Source: Acidisoma sp. L85
Lineage (GTDB): Bacteria; Pseudomonadota; Alphaproteobacteria; Acetobacterales; Acetobacteraceae
Reading direction: 5' to 3'
DNA length: 64,000 bases
NCBI RefSeq assembly: GCF_009765865.1
Contig: NZ_LMUQ01000076.1
Location: forward strand, 113,769-177,768
Of this stretch, positions 17,772-27,302 are shown one piece after another. The number at the start of each line of letters is the position of its first letter. The first letter of the stretch is position 1. The position numbers and the translations under genes were made by a program. The notes below the pieces were generated by a model that was not told the DNA's origin, made no database searches, and saw nothing but the letters and a program-made list of their open reading frames with translations.

Positions 17772-19025
17772 ATGGCCGCCATAGGTGCCAGCTTGAATAT
17801 TCTATTTCTTCACCCGAATATCCCCGGGCAGTTCAAACACTTGGCGCCCGCCTTGGCGCGCGACCCAGCGAATCGCGTGGTCTTCGTCACAAAGCGGGAC
17901 GGCATCGATATCCGCGGCGTGAGGCGCGTCACCTACAAGCCGCCGCGTGAGGTGCATCCCACCACCCATTCCTATTTGCAGCGCTACGAGAATGCAGTCT
18001 TGCATGGCCAGCAGGTCGTCCGCGTTGGGCTAACGCTGCAACAAAAACAGGGGTTTGTCCCGGATCTTGTTGTAGCTCATTCCGGATGGGGCGATTCGCT
18101 TTTCGTTAAAGATGTTTTCCCCGCCGCAAAGCTAGTGAACTACGCGGAATTCTACTATTCCGCCGATGGTGCGGATGCAGGTTTTGGCGAAACCACGCCG
18201 CTCGATATTGACAAGATTTGCCGTATTCGCGTGCGGAACTCGCATCTGCTTATGGCCTTGCAAAGCTGTGATCGCGCCATCACACCGACGCAATGGCAAA
18301 AGGACCGTCATCCGTCCGATTTTCATCGCAAGCTCTCAGTCATCTTCGACGGCATCGACACTGAGACGATGTGCCCAGACCCGGCGGCACAGTTTACGCT
18401 CCCGGATGGTCGTCGGTTGACGCGAGAAGACGAGGTCATCACCTACGTCTCCAGGAATCTCGAACCCTATCGGGGCTTTCCCACCTTCATACGTGCGCTT
18501 CCGGAAATCTTACATCGCCGGCCCTCTGCGCAGGTCATCATCGTCGGCGGCGACGAGGTCTCCTATAGCCCCCCGGCACCGGATGGAAAGACTTGGAAGG
18601 ACACCATGCTGGCGGAGGTCGATCCGGATCTCAGCCGCGTGCATTTCATGGGGCGCGTGACCTACCAGTCCTTCCGGGCGCTCATGCAAATCTCATCGGT
18701 GCATATCTATCTCACGGTGCCCTTCATCCTGTCTTGGTCTTGCGTCGAGGCAATGGCGGCGGGATGTATCATCGTGGGCTCACGCACACCGCCTGTGCAG
18801 GAATTTATCGAGGACGGACGAAACGGTTTTCTAGTGGATTTCTTCGATCCGGAGGCGCTTGCCAAACAGGTCGATCATGTTTTGACCCATCGGGATAGTC
18901 TCGGAAACATTCGCGCGCGTGCGCGGGAAACGGTGTTGGCTCAATATAGCTTGGCCGAGTGCTTACCTAGACAACTACGGCTATTTCAGGAAGTCACGGG
19001 CAAGAATCTAGGCGCTAAGCCGTGA
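17772..19025 (+). CDS. Glycosyltransferase family 4 protein
   Basis: 417-residue GT-B fold glycosyltransferase. The N-terminal half begins NILFLHPNIPGQFKHLAPAL, typical of a GT4 subgroup; the C-terminal half has SRNLEPYRGFPTFIRALPEI and the donor-binding region PFILSWSCVEAMAAGCIIVGS. Probably transfers a sugar from a nucleotide donor to a surface glycan or lipid carrier in the cytoplasm; the substrate cannot be told. A Sel1-repeat gene follows 16 bp downstream. Confidence 0.88.
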   Translation: MAAIGASLNILFLHPNIPGQFKHLAPALARDPANRVVFVTKRDGIDIRGVRRVTYKPPREVHPTTHSYLQRYENAVLHGQQVVRVGLTLQQKQGFVPDLVVAHSGWGDSLFVKDVFPAAKLVNYAEFYYSADGADAGFGETTPLDIDKICRIRVRNSHLLMALQSCDRAITPTQWQKDRHPSDFHRKLSVIFDGIDTETMCPDPAAQFTLPDGRRLTREDEVITYVSRNLEPYRGFPTFIRALPEILHRRPSAQVIIVGGDEVSYSPPAPDGKTWKDTMLAEVDPDLSRVHFMGRVTYQSFRALMQISSVHIYLTVPFILSWSCVEAMAAGCIIVGSRTPPVQEFIEDGRNGFLVDFFDPEALAKQVDHVLTHRDSLGNIRARARETVLAQYSLAECLPRQLRLFQEVTGKNLGAKP

Positions 19026-19041
19026 TAAAAAGCGTTTCCAG

Positions 19042-20790
19042 ATGAGCAACTTCGTCGACAAGCTGGCCGCACCCTTCTCCAAAGGGGGCAGCATCGGCTA
19101 TGCCGATCGCCTGATCAAAACCGGTAAGACCCAGCGCGCTTTCAGGGTGCTCGCGCGCCGTGCAAGGGCCGGAGAACAGGAAGCTCTCTACCGTGTTGGT
19201 TGCGCCTATGCGGATGGCATGGGCGTGCCGGTCAATCACGCGAATGCCGCTCATTGGCTCAAGCTTGCCGCCGAAGCCGGCCACCTTGGCGCGAAAGTCA
19301 AACTTGCCGGCCTCTATCTTCATGGCGCGATTCCGATGCAGGGCGATGAGGCACCCATCGCCGATCTCTTCGCGACCCGTATCAAGCTGCAGCCGGATTA
19401 TGCCAGGGCGCAATATTGGGCGCAGCTCGCGGCGCAGGAAGGCCAGCCCGATGCGCAGGCCTTGCTCGGCACTGTGCTTTCCCTCGGTCCCGAAGAAATG
19501 CGTGACCAGACCGCGGCCGAGGAATGGTATCGCCGTGCCGCGGCGGGCGGCAGTCCCCAAGGCCATCTCGGCTACGGCCGTGCGCTCATGAGCGGCGAAC
19601 GCAGCGAGGCGCGGTTACGCGAAGCCGCCATTCACATGGCCAAGGCCGCCGATGCGGATCTGCCCGTCGCGATCTATCTACTGGGTGTGATGCTTCATCA
19701 CGGGATTGGCACGGCGCCCGACCTGCCTCGCGGTGTGCAGCTCTATAAGCGCGCTGCGGAGCTTAATCTTCGCGTGGCCCAAGCGAGCTGGGGTTTGGCG
19801 CTCATGCAAGGTCGCGGCATCAAGCAGGATTTGCTCGCCGGTGAATCCTGGCTGCGCCGTGCAGCTTTGGCGGGGGATGCCGATGCCGCCGCGCGCCTGG
19901 GCGATCTCTACGTCAAGCCTGGTGATCTGCCACCCAATTACGGTGAGGCCGCGATCTGGTTCTCACGTGCGGCAGAAGGCGGCCATGCGGGGGCGGCACG
20001 TATGCTTGGACATCTCTATCTGACGGGTTCCGGCGTGGCCCAGGATGCCGAGGTGGCGAAGCAGTGGTTCCGCTACGCCGCCGAGCGCGGCGACCAAGCG
20101 GCCCAGGTCGAATTCGCGAAGCTCGCGATGAACGACACTGCCTCGCCCGAGGAAAAACTCACCGTACGCGCCTGGTTCGAACAAAGGGCCAAGCAGGGCG
20201 ATGCTTTGGCAGCCTATAATTTTGGTGTTTGTCTGGCCCGCGGCGTCGGCGGCGAGCGTGACGATGCCGCGGCTGTTCTCTGGCTGCGTCAGGCCGCTGA
20301 GACCGTGCCGCGGGCGCAATATTGGTACGGGCTCATGCTCGCCCAGGGGCGCGGCGTCGCGGCCGATTTTGTCGAGGCTCGCGCTTGGCATGGCCGGGCA
20401 GCTGCGGCCGGCATTGCAGAGGCCCGCGTCGCCCTGGCGGAGCTTCACCTCGATGGCCGCGGTGGAACCCGCGACCATCCTGCGGCGCTGGAATTATACA
20501 AACTCGCCGCGCAGCAAGGCCATGTCGGCGCGATCTTCGCGCTTGGCGCCATGTATGGTGGCGGACATGAAGTTCCCGCCGATCGCACGATTGCCCAGTC
20601 ATGGTACCTGAAGGCGGCCGAGAAGGGCCATCCGCATGCACAACTCATGCTAGGCCGCTACTTCGCACGCGGCCTAGCGGGACCCACCGATCCGGAAAAA
20701 GCCCGGTTCTGGTTGGAAAAGGCCGCAGCCAATGGCCTTCCGCAAGCCGGACAGGACCTCGCCCAGCTCATGGAGACGTATTCAAGATAG
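19042..20790 (+). CDS. Sel1-repeat (TPR-like) protein
   Basis: 582 residues made almost entirely of Sel1-like repeats of about 36 residues, e.g. LYRVGCAYADGMGVPVNHAN, LMQGRGIKQDL and LMLGRYFARGLAGPTDPEKA. Such solenoids are protein-interaction scaffolds, often linked to envelope biogenesis or polysaccharide export regulation. No signal peptide is visible. It follows the GT4 gene closely and its end overlaps the convergent methyltransferase gene by 9 bp. Confidence 0.88.
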   Translation: MSNFVDKLAAPFSKGGSIGYADRLIKTGKTQRAFRVLARRARAGEQEALYRVGCAYADGMGVPVNHANAAHWLKLAAEAGHLGAKVKLAGLYLHGAIPMQGDEAPIADLFATRIKLQPDYARAQYWAQLAAQEGQPDAQALLGTVLSLGPEEMRDQTAAEEWYRRAAAGGSPQGHLGYGRALMSGERSEARLREAAIHMAKAADADLPVAIYLLGVMLHHGIGTAPDLPRGVQLYKRAAELNLRVAQASWGLALMQGRGIKQDLLAGESWLRRAALAGDADAAARLGDLYVKPGDLPPNYGEAAIWFSRAAEGGHAGAARMLGHLYLTGSGVAQDAEVAKQWFRYAAERGDQAAQVEFAKLAMNDTASPEEKLTVRAWFEQRAKQGDALAAYNFGVCLARGVGGERDDAAAVLWLRQAAETVPRAQYWYGLMLAQGRGVAADFVEARAWHGRAAAAGIAEARVALAELHLDGRGGTRDHPAALELYKLAAQQGHVGAIFALGAMYGGGHEVPADRTIAQSWYLKAAEKGHPHAQLMLGRYFARGLAGPTDPEKARFWLEKAAANGLPQAGQDLAQLMETYSR

Positions 20791-21525
20791 ATGCGAAGCT
20801 ATATCCTCGAAAGCTTTCAGCTTGGCCGTGGAAATGACGCCGAGCTCCTCCGATAATTTGTCCAATCCCAGGCTCTCCAGGCTCAACTGGGAGAATTCAT
20901 CGACGACCGCGCGATAGCCGTTCTCCAAAACCCTGGAGGCCGGATCGAGATTGGTGACGAGGATGAGGCCCGTGGGTGGTGCATCCAACGCGATGATATG
21001 CAGATCCGGCCGCATCCTGCGCAGGATGACCGGCACCTTCCAGACATCCCCCGCCCACCAATGCGGATGGCTGGCGTCTTTGCGAATGTCGCTGTCTCTT
21101 TCGTAACGGCTGGTATAGCGCACATCCGGCGGCAGGCAGTCATGCAGCGCGATGATGGAATGCTTTCCGCAGAGTTTCTCCGTATTATAAAAATCCCGCA
21201 GAAGAAACTCGAAGAGATGCATACCGTCGAGAAAGGCGAAGTCGATCTCGCCGCCGATGATCGGCGCTATATCGACTGACTTGAAAAACCTGTCGCTCGT
21301 CATCTGGTAGAAGAAGCAGGCTGGCTTCGCGCCGATGATATTCGAGGTAATGTGGAATTTGGGATCGACTGCGACCGAAACACATTTCGACAGGATCAGT
21401 GAGCCGCCGGTGCGGGTGCCGATCTCCAGATAGGAGCGCGGGTCGATGGTCTCATGGATCCGCTTCATCACGTCGTAGTAGTGATCACCTTTGTGATCCT
21501 CGATTTGCGTCACCGCGCCGGGCAT
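20782..21525 (-). CDS. Class I SAM-dependent methyltransferase-like protein
   Basis: 247 residues. The motif YLEIGTRTGGSLIL is a SAM-binding loop of the Methyltransf_24-like group, and IDFAFLDGMHLFEFLLRDF and IIALHDCLPPDV follow as in those proteins. The acceptor is unknown; glycosyltransferase and sulfotransferase neighbours suggest glycan modification. Same strand as the sulfotransferase gene 75 bp upstream and probably co-transcribed with it. Confidence 0.75.
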   Translation of the reverse strand: MPGAVTQIEDHKGDHYYDVMKRIHETIDPRSYLEIGTRTGGSLILSKCVSVAVDPKFHITSNIIGAKPACFFYQMTSDRFFKSVDIAPIIGGEIDFAFLDGMHLFEFLLRDFYNTEKLCGKHSIIALHDCLPPDVRYTSRYERDSDIRKDASHPHWWAGDVWKVPVILRRMRPDLHIIALDAPPTGLILVTNLDPASRVLENGYRAVVDEFSQLSLESLGLDKLSEELGVISTAKLKAFEDIASHLS

Positions 21526-21600
21526 TGCCTGTCGTCCTGCTGCCTATCGCTCGGAGGTTTGGCACAATCGCCGCGCGGGTCAAGCGCGCGGGAAAAAATC

Positions 21601-23169
21601 TCACCCTCTGTGTTCGGTGTTGGATCGGGCCGCTTCAGCCTCCGTCCGTATCCCGTTGGGGTCGCCACCCGCCGAATGCCCCAGACTCTCCATCCGCGAT
21701 CGCACCAGGATATCGCGACGACGGCGAAGTTTTCGGGGCAGCTGCAGCGTGAGACTCCACCAGACGAGCTTGACGCCGCCCACCAGCCCACGCCTGAAGA
21801 TGCGCGGCGTCAACTTGCCGATGCCTCTCATCGGCGCGGTGATCCGCCAGCTCGTCGAGGAGAGATATTTCGCGCGTTCCTGTTGCAACTGCGCTATGCG
21901 CACTTCGGCATTTGACAGCCGAGTCAGCAGAATTACCCCCCTGCTATCCGATTCCGCTTTGGCCTGCTGCAACTCCGCTGCCCAGATCGCATCCTTTTCT
22001 CGGGTCTCTTGGATTTCCTTTTCACGATTCACCAAGCGGTCGGTCAGTGCCCGCGCGCGCCCCTGTTCTTCCGTTAGCTCCGCCTGCCAGGCCGCCAGCT
22101 CGGCCTGTCCCGCGGCGATCACGCTTTGCGCATGCGACACCGCCTGTTCGGCCGCGCTCGCGCGCCGCGCAGCCTCGCCGACATCCCGCTCCAGGTGCTG
22201 CACCACGGTCTCGAGATAGTCGCCGCGTTTTTCCGCATCGCGGCGTTTATCGGCTTCATGCTGCCGCTCGCCCTCCGCCTGACGGCGAGCTTCCACCGCT
22301 TTGGCGCGCCAATGGCTGGCGACCGGCGCGGCACCACGCTCAATATAGGAAAACTCCTTCCTGATATCATCGCAGGCGGCGGCGGGTGAGACACCCTCAC
22401 GACGCCATGCGAGCATGGCCTCGTAAAGCTTCTCGGCCAAGGCGCTTTGCGGTGCGCGCAGATTGGGCACCGCGGCGTCGCGATGATGGCGCAGGTCGCT
22501 GTCGAGAAAGTCGTTAACGTCATCGATGATGCGCGTGGAAAAGGCGGAGAGTTCGATGTCTAGTTCGTCGCGCAGGCGGCGCATTTCAAAAACCCAGTCC
22601 TGCAACAGGTCCTGGTAGAAGATCACGCTTCGCGCCATGCTCCGGCTATGAAGTTCCGCATCCAGCACATGCGACGACCACAGCATGAGACCCTGCTCGA
22701 CGGACATCCTGTCGCGCTTGAGAAGGGAGAGTGCAACCTCGATCGGCGGCCGCATCACGAAGATGGCTTTGCCCGTCGCGCCGACCTCGGCAAGCACCTG
22801 ATGCCACAGCGGCAGAAGGCGACAGACTCTGGGATCCTTCAGCCCCCAAAGCGGCTTGCCGGTGAATTCCTCCCGCACCACCTGGATGATCCGCTCGCGG
22901 AATGGCGCGATGCGAGGGTCGCGGTCCCAGTCCTGCGGCAGAGAGCAGGGGTCGCTCCAATCCGAATCCAACAGGGCGATAATTTCATTATGAATCGGGG
23001 CAATCCCGAAATGCTCGTAGAACCCTTTCGGATTCTCCTTCATGGCCGGCATGAGATTCACGCCGAGATCAACGCCCAGGCGATACAGCACGCCGGTCGT
23101 CGCCGAGGTTCCGCTGCGATGCGATCCGAGCACAAGAATCGCGGTATCGCCAACCTGTCCGTTATTCAT
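21601..23169 (-). CDS. Sulfotransferase-like protein with C-terminal coiled coil
   Basis: 522 residues. The start MNNGQVGDTAILVLGSHRSG leads into the 5'-phosphosulfate loop (LGSHRSGTSATTG) of PAPS-dependent sulfotransferases; FVMRPPIEVALSLLKRDRMS continues the fold. After about residue 290 comes a long charged coiled coil (to about 440) and a basic tail with PMRGIGKL and RKLRRRRD. Probably sulfates a surface glycan, with the coiled coil for oligomerisation or docking. ATG at 23169 is chosen over a 43-residue upstream extension without conserved features. Confidence 0.8.
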   Translation of the reverse strand: MNNGQVGDTAILVLGSHRSGTSATTGVLYRLGVDLGVNLMPAMKENPKGFYEHFGIAPIHNEIIALLDSDWSDPCSLPQDWDRDPRIAPFRERIIQVVREEFTGKPLWGLKDPRVCRLLPLWHQVLAEVGATGKAIFVMRPPIEVALSLLKRDRMSVEQGLMLWSSHVLDAELHSRSMARSVIFYQDLLQDWVFEMRRLRDELDIELSAFSTRIIDDVNDFLDSDLRHHRDAAVPNLRAPQSALAEKLYEAMLAWRREGVSPAAACDDIRKEFSYIERGAAPVASHWRAKAVEARRQAEGERQHEADKRRDAEKRGDYLETVVQHLERDVGEAARRASAAEQAVSHAQSVIAAGQAELAAWQAELTEEQGRARALTDRLVNREKEIQETREKDAIWAAELQQAKAESDSRGVILLTRLSNAEVRIAQLQQERAKYLSSTSWRITAPMRGIGKLTPRIFRRGLVGGVKLVWWSLTLQLPRKLRRRRDILVRSRMESLGHSAGGDPNGIRTEAEAARSNTEHRG

Positions 23170-23331
23170 CGAAATCCCATGCGCGATCGATGCCTCTCCA
23201 TTTTCCGGATCTTGCGCGCGATGGGCCGGTGAGGCTCCGTCAGGATTCGGCGTTTTCCAGCTCCTCCCACAAAGCGCCGGGATGTTCAAGAGTTGCACTT
23301 CGGATGCGATGTCACGCGTGCGGCTGATTCA

Positions 23332-24402
23332 TCACGCGATGCGGTCAAGTTCGCGCCGGGTACGCTCGTTTTCGACATTGCCGGTGTTCAAAGTCGTGCT
23401 CGGCTCCAGCAGCATGACGTGGCACTCCTCGGTGAGCGCCTCCGGCAGGTGTTCGACCCCTCGCGGCACGATGATGAACTCGCCCGGCCCGAGATCCACG
23501 GTTCGGTCGCGGAACCCCATGCGCAGGCGCCCCTCGATGACCAGGAATAGCTCATCCTCGCGCTCATGATGGTGCCATTGGAAGCGACCCTTGAGCTTGG
23601 CGAGCTTGACCTGGAAATCCCCGAGTTCGCCGGCGATCCTGGGGTTCCAGTGGTCCGAGAAACTGGCGAAAGCTTGGGCGAGATTGACCTTGTCTATGAT
23701 GGGTTTCCTTGCGGCCGGGATCATTGCGGCAACCGCGGCGGCCCGAATCGCGGCGATCTGCACGGCAAGCGCCGGTGAGGCTGCCGGAAAGACGCCGTCT
23801 AGGGCGGCGGTGCCGATCGTGAAGGCGGCGGCACCTCCCTGCAGCGCCGCCGCGATGCGAGAAGGGCAATCGATCGATCCGGCCACGATCACCGGCTTAT
23901 CGACCCCGGCGCAAACCGCCTCGATCAGCCCCGGCACATCCCCAGCGGAGCGATAGGCCAGCAGGTCAATGCCGTGCACCCCGTCGCGGTCGCAGAGCCG
24001 CTGGGCGCTCTCCAGGATGTCGCCGGGGCTGCCCTCCAGCCGGCTCGGATGGCCGGCAATGCGGCCCGCGAAAGGATAGTAGCGAATGCCGCTGCCCCGC
24101 AGGATGGGCAGCACGAGATCGGGCCGGGTGCCGCCGAGCAGGAAATCCACGCCCAGTTCGGCGGCGGCGCGCGCCGAGGCGGCTTCGCTGGCTGCATCGA
24201 GGCTGACGACCTCCAAATAGAGCGTGCCGCCGCCCCCCCTGACTGCTGAGGCCAGACGGTGCAGATCGGCGAGCGGCAAGCCCAAGTCCTTGAAGCCGAT
24301 ATGCCGTAGGCCGCAGGCGAGACCTTCCGCCAGCCGGTCCATCGCATCGGGAACGGTGCGATCTGCCCGCGTCAGCATGAAGATGAACTCCGGGCCAGTC
24401 AT
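23332..24402 (-). CDS. TIM-barrel-cupin fusion protein
   Basis: 356 residues. Positions 1 to about 225 look like an (alpha/beta)8 barrel with a phosphate-binding end (VIVAGSIDCPS, then AAAFTIGTAALDGVFP). Positions about 240-340 form a cupin (FQWHHHEREDELFLVIEGRL, then GPGEFIIVPRGVEHLPEA) with the metal-binding histidines. I cannot assign a reaction. The start overlaps the pdxA stop in an ATGA junction, so the two probably act in one pathway. Confidence 0.75.
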   Translation of the reverse strand: MTGPEFIFMLTRADRTVPDAMDRLAEGLACGLRHIGFKDLGLPLADLHRLASAVRGGGGTLYLEVVSLDAASEAASARAAAELGVDFLLGGTRPDLVLPILRGSGIRYYPFAGRIAGHPSRLEGSPGDILESAQRLCDRDGVHGIDLLAYRSAGDVPGLIEAVCAGVDKPVIVAGSIDCPSRIAAALQGGAAAFTIGTAALDGVFPAASPALAVQIAAIRAAAVAAMIPAARKPIIDKVNLAQAFASFSDHWNPRIAGELGDFQVKLAKLKGRFQWHHHEREDELFLVIEGRLRMGFRDRTVDLGPGEFIIVPRGVEHLPEALTEECHVMLLEPSTTLNTGNVENERTRRELDRIA

Positions 24403-25403
24403 GCCGGCACGCCTTCACCCGCCGCAGGGGCCGCCGTCATGGCGAGGGCCTGCCGCAGCGCATAGCGCAGGCTGGCCTGGTCGGCTTTGCCCGTCCCGGC
24501 AATGTCGAAGGCCGTGCCGTGGTCGACGCTGGTCCGCACGAAGGGCAGACCCAGAGTGATGTTCACGCCGTGATCGAGGCCGAGATATTTCACGGGGATC
24601 AGGCCTTGGTCATGATACTGCGCCACCACGACGTCGAATTCGCCGCGCCGTGCGCGCATGAAGATAGTATCGCCCGGCCAGGGTCCAGAGGCGTCAATGC
24701 CCTCAGCCCGTGCCTGGGCGATCGCGGGCGCGATCACCGCCGCCTCCTCGCTGCCGAACAACCCGCCCTCGCCAGCATGGGGATTGAGCCCGGCGACTGC
24801 GACCCGGGGCCGCGCGATGCCGAACCGGAGCATCGCCGCCTCGGCGAGGCGGATTGCCCGGAGTTCTGCAGCCGGCGTGATGCCGCTTATGACCTCGCGC
24901 AGTGCGACATGGATCGTAACGAGCACCACCCGCAGCTCATCATTGGCCAGCATCATCGCGACATCGGCCGTGCCGGCCCGCTCGGCCAGAATCTCAGTAT
25001 GGCCGGGGTGGCGGATGCCGGCGGCGCGCAGCGACTCCTTGTGAATGGGCGCTGTGACGATCGCGCGCAGGCTGCCATCCAGCACCCCGTCGATCGCGCG
25101 CTGGATGGCGGCATGGGCCGCCGCCCCCGCGCGCCCATCCACCACGCCATAGGGCACAGCCCCGGGCGGCATGCCGGCGCCGAGCACATCCATCACGCCG
25201 GGAAGACAGGCGGCCTCCGAAACGCGCGTAATGGCCCGGATCGTCAAATCTGCGCCCACGGCGGCCATGGCGCGCCCCATTATGGCCGCGTCACCGACCA
25301 CGATGCAGGGGGCGGGAAGCCCCTCGGCGAAGAGCTTGGCGACGATCTCCGGGCCGATACCGGCGGGATCGCCCATCGTAATGCCGACCGGCAGGGAATT
25401 CAT
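24399..25403 (-). CDS. pdxA: PdxA-family 4-phospho-hydroxy-acid dehydrogenase
   Basis: 334 residues, normal PdxA length. Motifs: GITMGDPAGIGPEI at the N-terminus, TAPIHKESL, RHPGHTEIL, AQYHDQGLIPVKYLG and DHGTAFDIAGTGKA, with the metal-binding histidines. PdxA oxidises 4-hydroxythreonine-4-phosphate in vitamin B6 synthesis; PdxA2 paralogues oxidise 4-phospho-threonate or -erythronate in sugar-acid catabolism. Coupling to a barrel-cupin protein and a LysR regulator, with no pdxJ nearby, favours the catabolic role (inference). ATG at 25403; the much longer open frame upstream is antisense to the LysR gene. Confidence 0.88.
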   Translation of the reverse strand: MNSLPVGITMGDPAGIGPEIVAKLFAEGLPAPCIVVGDAAIMGRAMAAVGADLTIRAITRVSEAACLPGVMDVLGAGMPPGAVPYGVVDGRAGAAAHAAIQRAIDGVLDGSLRAIVTAPIHKESLRAAGIRHPGHTEILAERAGTADVAMMLANDELRVVLVTIHVALREVISGITPAAELRAIRLAEAAMLRFGIARPRVAVAGLNPHAGEGGLFGSEEAAVIAPAIAQARAEGIDASGPWPGDTIFMRARRGEFDVVVAQYHDQGLIPVKYLGLDHGVNITLGLPFVRTSVDHGTAFDIAGTGKADQASLRYALRQALAMTAAPAAGEGVPA

Positions 25404-25515
25404 GGCGAGGCCTTTCGTCTTGGATGCGCCGCCGGACTGTGCGGTGTTTTCACGCAGGCGCCGGCTTGCCGCTTTGGGAAAATGCAATACACGGCGCGGA
25501 GGGCGGAGAATAACG

Positions 25516-26454
25516 ATGAGTTCTGACAGTGATGGTGAGCCAGGCGCACCGATACACTCGCCGCGCCTGCCGCCGCTGGGCGCGCTCCGCTGCTTCGAGG
25601 CCGCGGCGCGGTTTGAGAGCTTTACCCGCGCCGCCGAGGAACTGCATCTCACCCATGGCGCCATCAGCCGGGCGGTGCGTGGCCTGGAGGAAGATCTGGG
25701 AACGCCGCTGTTCGAACGGCGCAGCCGCCGCGTCTTCCTAACGCCGGCGGGCGGACGCCTCCGCGATGCTACGGCTGCGGCCTTCGCGGCGATCGCGGCA
25801 GTGACCCTGGACTTGCGCCGCCAGGCTGCGGCGCCGCCGTTGGTGCTCTCCTGCGAGCCCACGCTGCTGATGCGCTGGGTAATCCCCCGGCTGCCCAGCT
25901 TCCATGCAGCGCATCCCGGCATCGCGCTACATATCGCCGCAGGCGGCGGCCCGGTGTCCTTCGTGCGGGACGGCATCGATGCCGCGATCCGCCGCGATGA
26001 TTTCGCCTTTCCGGCCGGGGCCGCGGCGGCGCTGGTGATGACGGAGCAAATCGGCCCGGTTTGCAGCCCGGCCATCGCCCAATCGCTACGGGATGGCGGC
26101 GATCCGGGGCCGGCAGCATTCCTCGCCTGCCACCCTTTGCTGCATACCAAGACGCGTCTGGAGGCCTGGCCGAGCTGGGCCAGGCTGTCAGGCCTGCAGC
26201 TCATGCCTGGGTGCGGACAGACCTTCGAGCATTTCTATTTCAGCCTGCAGGCCGCCGCCGCCGGCCTCGGCATCGCCATCGGACCCTGGGCCCTGGTCCG
26301 GCAGGATATCGCGGCGGGCATCCTAGTCGCGCCCTTCGGCTTCCTCGAGGACGGCTCTGCCTACCACCTGCTCAGCCCGCACCCGCCCAGCAGCGATCGG
26401 AGGATTGAGGCGCTGCTCGAATGGCTCCGCGACCAAAGCCGAGAAAGTGTTTGA
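25516..26454 (+). CDS. LysR-family (GcvA-like) regulator
   Basis: 312 residues. N-terminal winged helix: LGALRCFEAAARFESFTRAA, then LHLTHGAISRAVRGLEEDLG and LFERRSRRVFLTPAG; a periplasmic-binding-like effector domain follows. Divergent from pdxA, with 112 bp between the starts, so it very likely controls the pdxA/barrel-cupin pair. Start at 25516; the frame extends upstream into the pdxA antisense and is not used. Confidence 0.9.
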   Translation: MSSDSDGEPGAPIHSPRLPPLGALRCFEAAARFESFTRAAEELHLTHGAISRAVRGLEEDLGTPLFERRSRRVFLTPAGGRLRDATAAAFAAIAAVTLDLRRQAAAPPLVLSCEPTLLMRWVIPRLPSFHAAHPGIALHIAAGGGPVSFVRDGIDAAIRRDDFAFPAGAAAALVMTEQIGPVCSPAIAQSLRDGGDPGPAAFLACHPLLHTKTRLEAWPSWARLSGLQLMPGCGQTFEHFYFSLQAAAAGLGIAIGPWALVRQDIAAGILVAPFGFLEDGSAYHLLSPHPPSSDRRIEALLEWLRDQSRESV

Positions 26455-26477
26455 GACCGCCTGGCGGAGGCCCGCAA

Positions 26478-27220
26478 CTAGGCTCGTTTCAGTTGAATCT
26501 CCTCGCGGCAGGCGTCGCTGAATGCGAAGAGGGGATCCATCTCACCTTCCCGCGCCGAAGAGCCGGCCAAGGCCGCAATCGCTGATATGTCGCGGACGAA
26601 GTGCTGGTTGAACGGCCCGGTAGTTGTGACGCCAGGCACCGCGAATACCAGCCGACCGGCAAGGCAAGCAAACAGCCATTCGCCTCCATCGTCACGCCGA
26701 GCCGACGACAAATCTTCCGGCGAGGGTGCGACATGACGGCCTACCCGGACATGATCGGGCCGCAATTTGCCGGCTACACCTCGATTCGGCGGCCGGTCTC
26801 ACGCTCTTCCACGAAGCGCAGAGATTCCGGCAAGCGCTCGTAGAATTGACGATGGATCTCTTTCGCCAAGACCGATGGGGTGGCGAATTCATCCAAGGCG
26901 CCCCATCAATCGCGGCCAGTACAGCAATGTGAGCGGCTGCCTCGATCTGGAGGTCGCGACGCCACGGTTGCTTGGCGAGATCGGCGCGCATGGCGCGTTC
27001 GATATCCACCGGAAGGGTGTCATGGCCCTCGATAAGGTTGGAGTAGTAGCAATTTAGCCCCGCACGAGAGCGCCCACGGCTATTGCCGTGCCGGAGGAGA
27101 GATGACCGGCCAGCGCGCCCACCTCGGTGGCCAAAAGGAAGGCAAAGTCATGCAGAGCGGGCCGGCTGGGCTGTTCGTTTCCGGGCGGCAAGGTGAGAGA
27201 AGCGGGACCGCGTGAGTCAT
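26478..27220 (-). pseudogene. Remnant of a Fic-family protein
   Basis: From 27220 leftward the minus strand reads MTHAVPLL..., shifts frame into LHDFAFLLATEVGALAGHLS, then NCYYSNLIEGHDTLPVDIER and AAAHIAVLAAID, shifts to LAKEIHRQFYERLPESLRFV, and shifts again to KLRPDHVRVGRHVAPSPEDL. This is the N-terminal half of a Fic/DOC AMP-transferase, including the (S)NLIEG alpha-inhibitory-type motif. The catalytic HxFx(D/E)GNGR motif is missing. The last ~300 bp (to 26478) is open but not Fic-like. Gene is dead. Confidence 0.7.
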
Positions 27221-27302
27221 GAGAAATGGCCGGCTTACTTGTCTCTCTATCCTACTGACTAATCACAATAATTGCTAGAATTGGCCTGCTCCGTGGCCGG
27301 CT

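Noticed and set aside
25404..26204. N-terminal extension of the PdxA frame by 267 residues
   Set aside because: It is antisense to the LysR gene; PdxA proteins start at the MGDPAGIGPE region.
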